Positions 59,907 through 64,000 of a stretch of DNA of 64,000 nucleotides are shown one piece after another (within the stretch, counting starts at the first letter, position 1; every line of letters begins with the position of its first letter). A model generated the notes under the pieces. The model saw nothing but the letters and a program-made list of their open reading frames with translations. It searched no databases and had not been told where the DNA came from. The stretch lies in contig NVUH01000006.1 in the NCBI GenBank assembly GCA_002401855.1, forward strand, positions 62,001-126,000. The letters run 5' to 3'. The position numbers and the translations under genes were made by a program. This DNA comes from Hyphomicrobiales bacterium. Lineage in GTDB: Bacteria; Pseudomonadota; Alphaproteobacteria; Rhizobiales; OSC116.

Positions 59907-59914
59907 GCGGAAGT

Positions 59915-60446
59915 TTAACAATGGATGCAATTATTTTGCGGAATCACTTCATTGCCTGCATATTTACAGCATTTGGTAAGTTCTTTGGCCAATTGTTTGC
60001 GGGCGCGTTGAACTCGTGCTTTGGCGGTGGGCAGTGGAATGCCTAAGGTTTTGGCATAATCGACTTGGCTTTGGCCTTTGAAACTGGTGGCGTTCAGCGC
60101 ATGTTGTGCATCATCGGATAGGTTGCTCATAAAGGCTTTAAGGCAACAAGCTAGCTCGAGAATGGCGTCTTGATTTTCATCCTCGATGGCAAGGAACTCT
60201 AGTTGTTTGTCGGATGAATGGGCAATCGGGTCATTTTTATGTTTGCGATAATGACTGTTTATACTGTTGCGGGCAATGGTGTAAATCCAGCTTTCAAGTT
60301 TGGCTTTGTCATTAAGTGTGTCGATTTTTTGATGGACTTTGAGCAATACATCTTGGCTGATATCATCTGCATCGGCCGCATTTTGCACCCGCGAATGGAT
60401 AAAGCCCTTAATTTGTTTGCTAAAATATGTCCATTCTTGTTGCATT
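59915..60446 (-). CDS. ECF-type (SigZ-like) RNA polymerase sigma factor with Cys-rich C-terminal tail
   Basis: DADDISQDVLLKVHQKIDTLNDKAKLESWIYTIARNSINSHYRK region 2; QSQVDYAKTLGIPLPTAKARVQRARKQLAKEL region 4; tail KCCKYAGNEVIPQNNCIHC; ATG at 60446 preceded by AGGAG (track uses GTG at 60451). Confidence 0.88.
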
Positions 60447-60466
60447 TTCACTCCTAGTGCTAGCCA

Positions 60467-60472
60467 TTATAA
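60467..60472 (-). promoter_or_regulatory. -10 hexamer TATAAT upstream of ECF sigma
   Basis: Minus-strand TATAAT; weak -35 TTTCAC at 17 bp. Confidence 0.35.
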
Positions 60473-60505
60473 CATAGACGCAAAAGAAGTGAAAAGATGC
60501 ACAAA

Positions 60506-61213
60506 TTATAATAGGTGAATGCCACATTCGGTTTTTGTTTGGCCAGACCAACGGCCATCGCGATATTCGGCATCACTTTCAACTTTGTCGGTACATGGCA
60601 TGCAGCCTATCGACAAATAACCATCGGCAACCAAGGGGTGGCGCGGTAGGTCGTTATCTAAGATATAATTTTTAAGCTGATCTAAGCCCCAATTGGCAAG
60701 CGGGTTGATTTTAACTTGGCCATTGGCAAATTCGAATATATTCAGCTCAGAACGGGTGTTGCCTTGGAAGCGTTTGCGGCCAGTGATGAGGGCTGCGTAT
60801 GGCTCGGTGGCGCGGGCATAAGGCAATACTTTGCGCACATGGCAACAAGCGGTGGTGTCTTGCGACCAGAGAATGCTTTTGGGGTCGGCGGCCTTGATCT
60901 CATCTTCATCGCCTTTAAAGGTGATGATGTTGGTGAGGTTGAGCTGCTGATTGACTTTTTTGCGGTAGCTTTTGGTTTCGCCAAATAGTTTGCCAGTGTC
61001 GATGAAAATGACGGGTAGGTTATTATCGACTTGTGACACTAGATGTAGCAAAATGACGGCTTCGGCGCCGTAAGAAGAGACCAGAGCGATGTCATCAATA
61101 TATTTTTGTTTGACGGCAAAATCTAGCACTTCGAGCGGTGACGCGTCGGCGAAGCGGTTGTTAAGTGCGGTTAATTCTTGTTCAATTGTATCTGGTTCGG
61201 CAATTTTTGACAT
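60506..61213 (-). CDS. cysH: Phosphoadenylyl/adenylyl-sulfate reductase CysH
   Basis: LVSSYGAEAVILLHLV; DTTACCHVRKVLP; GCMPCT; TECGIHLL (CC...CxxC Fe-S pattern suggests APS-reductase type). Confidence 0.95.
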   Translation of the reverse strand: MSKIAEPDTIEQELTALNNRFADASPLEVLDFAVKQKYIDDIALVSSYGAEAVILLHLVSQVDNNLPVIFIDTGKLFGETKSYRKKVNQQLNLTNIITFKGDEDEIKAADPKSILWSQDTTACCHVRKVLPYARATEPYAALITGRKRFQGNTRSELNIFEFANGQVKINPLANWGLDQLKNYILDNDLPRHPLVADGYLSIGCMPCTDKVESDAEYRDGRWSGQTKTECGIHLL

Positions 61214-61243
61214 GTCAGTCTCCTAAAGGGTGGGGTGGAGATT

Positions 61244-61759
61244 TTAATATTTTGAATTTGCAGTTATATTCTCGGCGCTGCGTTGGTAAAAACGTGACAT
61301 TCGGGTGGCTTCTTTAACCCAGATTGCTGGATCTTGCGCGGCTGGAATGTCGATGCTGTCGACACCGCAACGGAATAGAAATTGGGCTTGATCGGCAATG
61401 GGGTGGCCGATGGCGCGAATTTCGCCTTTGAAGCCAAATTTATCTTGTAGCAAATGTGCCATGGTGAAGGCGCGGCCATCGCCAAATTTTGGGAAATTAA
61501 GCGCGATCAAATCAATGGATGACAGGTCGTCAGATAAGGCTTCGATGTCATCATGGCTATCGAGCCAAATGGATACGCGGTTTAGCTTTTGTTTGATCTC
61601 TGCTTTTTGTGTGAGCCAATATGCATAGGGCAGAATCTGATCGTCATGCAAGGTCAAACCATCGACATCTTTAATGATGATATTTTCATTTTCGGCGGTT
61701 TCGCCATGTTTATTAAGCAACATTGTATAATGCCTCTTTGAATGGAGTTTGACCTGCAC
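61244..61759 (-). CDS. DUF934 family protein (sulfite reduction-associated)
   Basis: SSIDLIALNFPKFGDGRAFTMAHLLQDKFGFKGEIRAIGHPIADQAQFLFRCGVDS; between cysI and cysH. Confidence 0.92.
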   Translation of the reverse strand: MQVKLHSKRHYTMLLNKHGETAENENIIIKDVDGLTLHDDQILPYAYWLTQKAEIKQKLNRVSIWLDSHDDIEALSDDLSSIDLIALNFPKFGDGRAFTMAHLLQDKFGFKGEIRAIGHPIADQAQFLFRCGVDSIDIPAAQDPAIWVKEATRMSRFYQRSAENITANSKY

Positions 61760-63467
61760 GGCGGTAATAGGCCAAAAATGTTTCGTCGTTATTTGTGCGG
61801 CCAGCTAAATATACATTGGTGATGGTTTCGATGGCACCGACAATTTCATCGCCTGAAAAGCCTGGGCCAACAATTTTACCAATGTCGGCATCTGAACGAG
61901 AAGAGCCGCCCAAGGTGACTTGGTAGCTTTCTTCGCCTTTTTTATCGACACCTAAAATACCAATATTGGCTACGTGATGATGGGCACATGCATTGATACA
62001 ACCTGAAATGTTGAGCGTGATGTCGCCTAAATCATTGAGTTTTTTCATGTCATCAAAATGTTCGGCAATCATTTGCGCGATGGGAATGGAGCGGGCATTG
62101 GCTAAGGCGCAATAATCCAAACCCGGGCAGGCGATGATGTCGGTTAACAGGCCAATGTTGCCCGCGGCTAGTTTTGCCTTGGTTAGTTTTTGCCACAGGA
62201 TGAAAAGATCATCCAATTTTACATGTGGTAGAACCAAGTTTTGGCGATGGGTGGCGCGGATTTCGCTTAATGAATAATCATCGGCCAATTGAGCAACCAA
62301 ATCCATTTGATCGGCGCTGATGTCACCCGGTATGCCGCCATGCGGTTTGAGTGAGATGGATACGATTGTATAGCCATCCTGCTTATGGGCGAATGTGTTG
62401 TTTTTGACAAAATAATCGAAGCCATTATTTTTCAGTTTTTTGCTTTCGAATTTTTCTGCATCATATTGATGTAATTCAAATTCGGGCAATTCAAAATGTT
62501 TGAATATGGTTTGTTTTTGCTCTTCTGGTAGGTTAAAGCCAGTGTCTTTAATGCGGTTCCATTCAAGTTCAACAAGACGTGAAAATTCTTCGACACCTGT
62601 TTCGTTGACGGTGATTTTAATGCGGGCTTTATAGAGATTGTCGCGTCTGCCGAGCATATTATAGGTACGTAAAATGGCATCTAAATACGACAATAGATAT
62701 TGTGGCTCTAGAAACTCACGGACTAATTTGGCGATGACAGGTGTACGGCCTTGGCCACCCCCGACATAGACTTTAAAGCCCATTTCGCCTTGGTCGTTTT
62801 CAATAATTTGCAGCGCAACATCATGATATAGAATCGCAGCACGGTCCTGCTCAGCAGCGTTGACAGCGATTTTAAATTTACGCGGTAGGAAGGCAAATTC
62901 GGGGTGCAATGTTGACCATTGGCGAATGATTTCGCACCACGGGCGTGGGTCGGTTAGCTCATCAGCTGCAGCACCTGCAAATGGATCAGATGTGGTGTTT
63001 CTGATGCAATTACCACTGGTTTGAATGGCATGCATTTCGACCTTTTGTAGGTCTTCCAAAATTTCGGGTATATCACTTAGGGCTGGCCAATTATATTGAA
63101 TGTTTTGGCGAGTGGTGAAATGGCCGAAACCTTTGTCATATTTACGGGCGATATAAGCAAGGGCACGCATTTGGGTGCTGTTAAGCTGGCCGTAGGGGAT
63201 GGCGAGGCGCAGCATATAGGCGTGTAATTGCAAGTAAACGCCATTTTGCAAGCGCAGAGGTTTAAACTCATCTTCGCTTAGCTCGCCTGCGAGGCGGCGG
63301 TTGATTTGTGAACGCAATTGATCGATACGTTGGGTGATGAATTCATCATCAAATTGATCATATTTATACATCTGCACATTTTTTGGAGCTATGGCAGGAG
63401 CGGTCGGAGAATATTCCTTTTGAGCCGCTTGTTGTATAGATTGTTGTAATGACATGTGGGGATGCAC
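61713..63467 (-). CDS. cysI: Nitrite/sulfite reductase hemoprotein
   Basis: DKGFGHFTTRQNIQYNWPALSDIPEILEDLQKVEMHAIQTSGNCIRNTT; GCINACAHHHVANIGILG. Confidence 0.95.
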   Translation of the reverse strand: MHPHMSLQQSIQQAAQKEYSPTAPAIAPKNVQMYKYDQFDDEFITQRIDQLRSQINRRLAGELSEDEFKPLRLQNGVYLQLHAYMLRLAIPYGQLNSTQMRALAYIARKYDKGFGHFTTRQNIQYNWPALSDIPEILEDLQKVEMHAIQTSGNCIRNTTSDPFAGAAADELTDPRPWCEIIRQWSTLHPEFAFLPRKFKIAVNAAEQDRAAILYHDVALQIIENDQGEMGFKVYVGGGQGRTPVIAKLVREFLEPQYLLSYLDAILRTYNMLGRRDNLYKARIKITVNETGVEEFSRLVELEWNRIKDTGFNLPEEQKQTIFKHFELPEFELHQYDAEKFESKKLKNNGFDYFVKNNTFAHKQDGYTIVSISLKPHGGIPGDISADQMDLVAQLADDYSLSEIRATHRQNLVLPHVKLDDLFILWQKLTKAKLAAGNIGLLTDIIACPGLDYCALANARSIPIAQMIAEHFDDMKKLNDLGDITLNISGCINACAHHHVANIGILGVDKKGEESYQVTLGGSSRSDADIGKIVGPGFSGDEIVGAIETITNVYLAGRTNNDETFLAYYRRAGQTPFKEALYNVA

Positions 63468-63468
63468 C

Positions 63469-63843
63469 TTATATTTTATGGCTACTTGCGTTGCTTTTGG
63501 TGAATTGGTTTTGCCATTCTGGCTTGCTGGTTAGCCCATCTGGGGTGATGGTCGGGATGCCTTTGGCGCGGATGATCTCGCGCATGCCGAGCGGGGTGGC
63601 TTTGCCGTCGATGATTTTAACGTCGAATGAATAAGCGCCGACTACATATTGAGTTTTTTCGGTGATATTGGCCAAGGCCAAAAGCGCAGTTTCTTGTTCG
63701 CGATCATGCGCAATGGCGCTGTTGGCAATGTCGTCTGACCATGTGCCATCAGCTTTTAAGTAAACGGTTGAGCCCTTGAGTAGCAAGTTAGCTGTGACGG
63801 ATACTGGATTTTTTAACGGCTTGATTTGTTTCGCTGGCGCCAT
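63469..63843 (-). CDS. DUF2849 family protein
   Basis: LLKGSTVYLKADGTWSDDIANSAIAHDREQETALLALANITEKTQYVVGAYSFDVKI; upstream of cysI. Confidence 0.8.
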   Translation of the reverse strand: MAPAKQIKPLKNPVSVTANLLLKGSTVYLKADGTWSDDIANSAIAHDREQETALLALANITEKTQYVVGAYSFDVKIIDGKATPLGMREIIRAKGIPTITPDGLTSKPEWQNQFTKSNASSHKI

Positions 63844-63863
63844 TTACTTTACCTTATTTAGCC

Positions 63864-64000
63864 TTAAAATTGGGCTTGAGAAAATTGATTTACAGACTCT
63901 ACTCTTGGTAGTGCAGAGTTTAATTGTTCGATCTGAATGTCTTTGCTAGATAAATGATTGGTAATTTTGGCTTTGCGTTTTTGGGTGCTAGCATCGCCAA
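63864..64000 (-). CDS. C-terminal fragment of an upstream gene of the cys operon (possibly siroheme/uroporphyrinogen methyltransferase)
   Basis: Open frame GDASTQKRKAKITNHLSSKDIQIEQLNSALPRVESVNQFSQAQF*; runs off window; family assigned only by context. Confidence 0.4.
   Translation of the reverse strand, partial: GDASTQKRKAKITNHLSSKDIQIEQLNSALPRVESVNQFSQAQF

Noticed and set aside
1-64000. tRNA/rRNA genes, intact IS elements, prophage, toxin-antitoxin, restriction or other defence modules
   Set aside because: None seen on either strand by eye; apart from the small remnant near 2.5 kb, the window looks like stable core chromosome. A tRNAscan/Infernal run would be needed to exclude small RNAs.

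Overview
The window is chromosomal DNA from an alphaproteobacterium. Evidence for this is FlbT/FlaF/FliX, CckA, the DUF1476 ATPase-inhibitor subunit, a DUF6468-MotE flagellar block and TTAA-N7-TTAA (CtrA-type) sites. It is densely coded on both strands. About 1-28.7 kb is a flagellar locus: flaF (partial), flbT, four tandem flagellin paralogs, flgN-like, flgJ-N, flgI, fliX, dksA, flgH, flgA, flgG, flgF, fliL, fliM, DUF6468, motE-like, a 1251-aa TPR protein, fliP, fliO-like, flgB, flgC, fliE, fliQ, fliR and flhB. About 28.8-57 kb is mostly housekeeping: cckA, recA, alaS, a 6TM K+ channel with a CNBD, two GDPDs, panBC, icd, trmJ-like, murI, an arsC-like gene, rpsD, a serralysin-like protease, grxD, bolA, purL/Q/S/C, DUF1476 and purB. 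About 57-64 kb holds a LysR regulator, VOC and EamA genes, a metallophosphoesterase, an ECF sigma factor and the sulfate-assimilation operon (cysH, DUF934, cysI, DUF2849). The best candidate for something undescribed is at 59.79-60.45 kb. There an ECF sigma factor with a Cys-rich C-terminal tail is followed by an unannotated 27-aa peptide, MSDENKCNCTCNSDNKCNCSCTCSCDC (9 Cys, metallothionein-like). The ribosome-binding site of this peptide lies inside a predicted hairpin, and both genes sit directly downstream of the cysteine-biosynthesis operon. Other signals worth checking are arrays of small hairpins with NGAAU loops in flagellin mRNA leaders beside flbT, an iteron-like ~21-bp-spaced repeat array and possible ORF remnant between flagellin genes, a 104-bp tandem repeat carrying a bipartite hairpin after dksA, and a K+-channel CNBD lacking the canonical phosphate-binding Arg. 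All calls come from reading the sequence; no database search was run.
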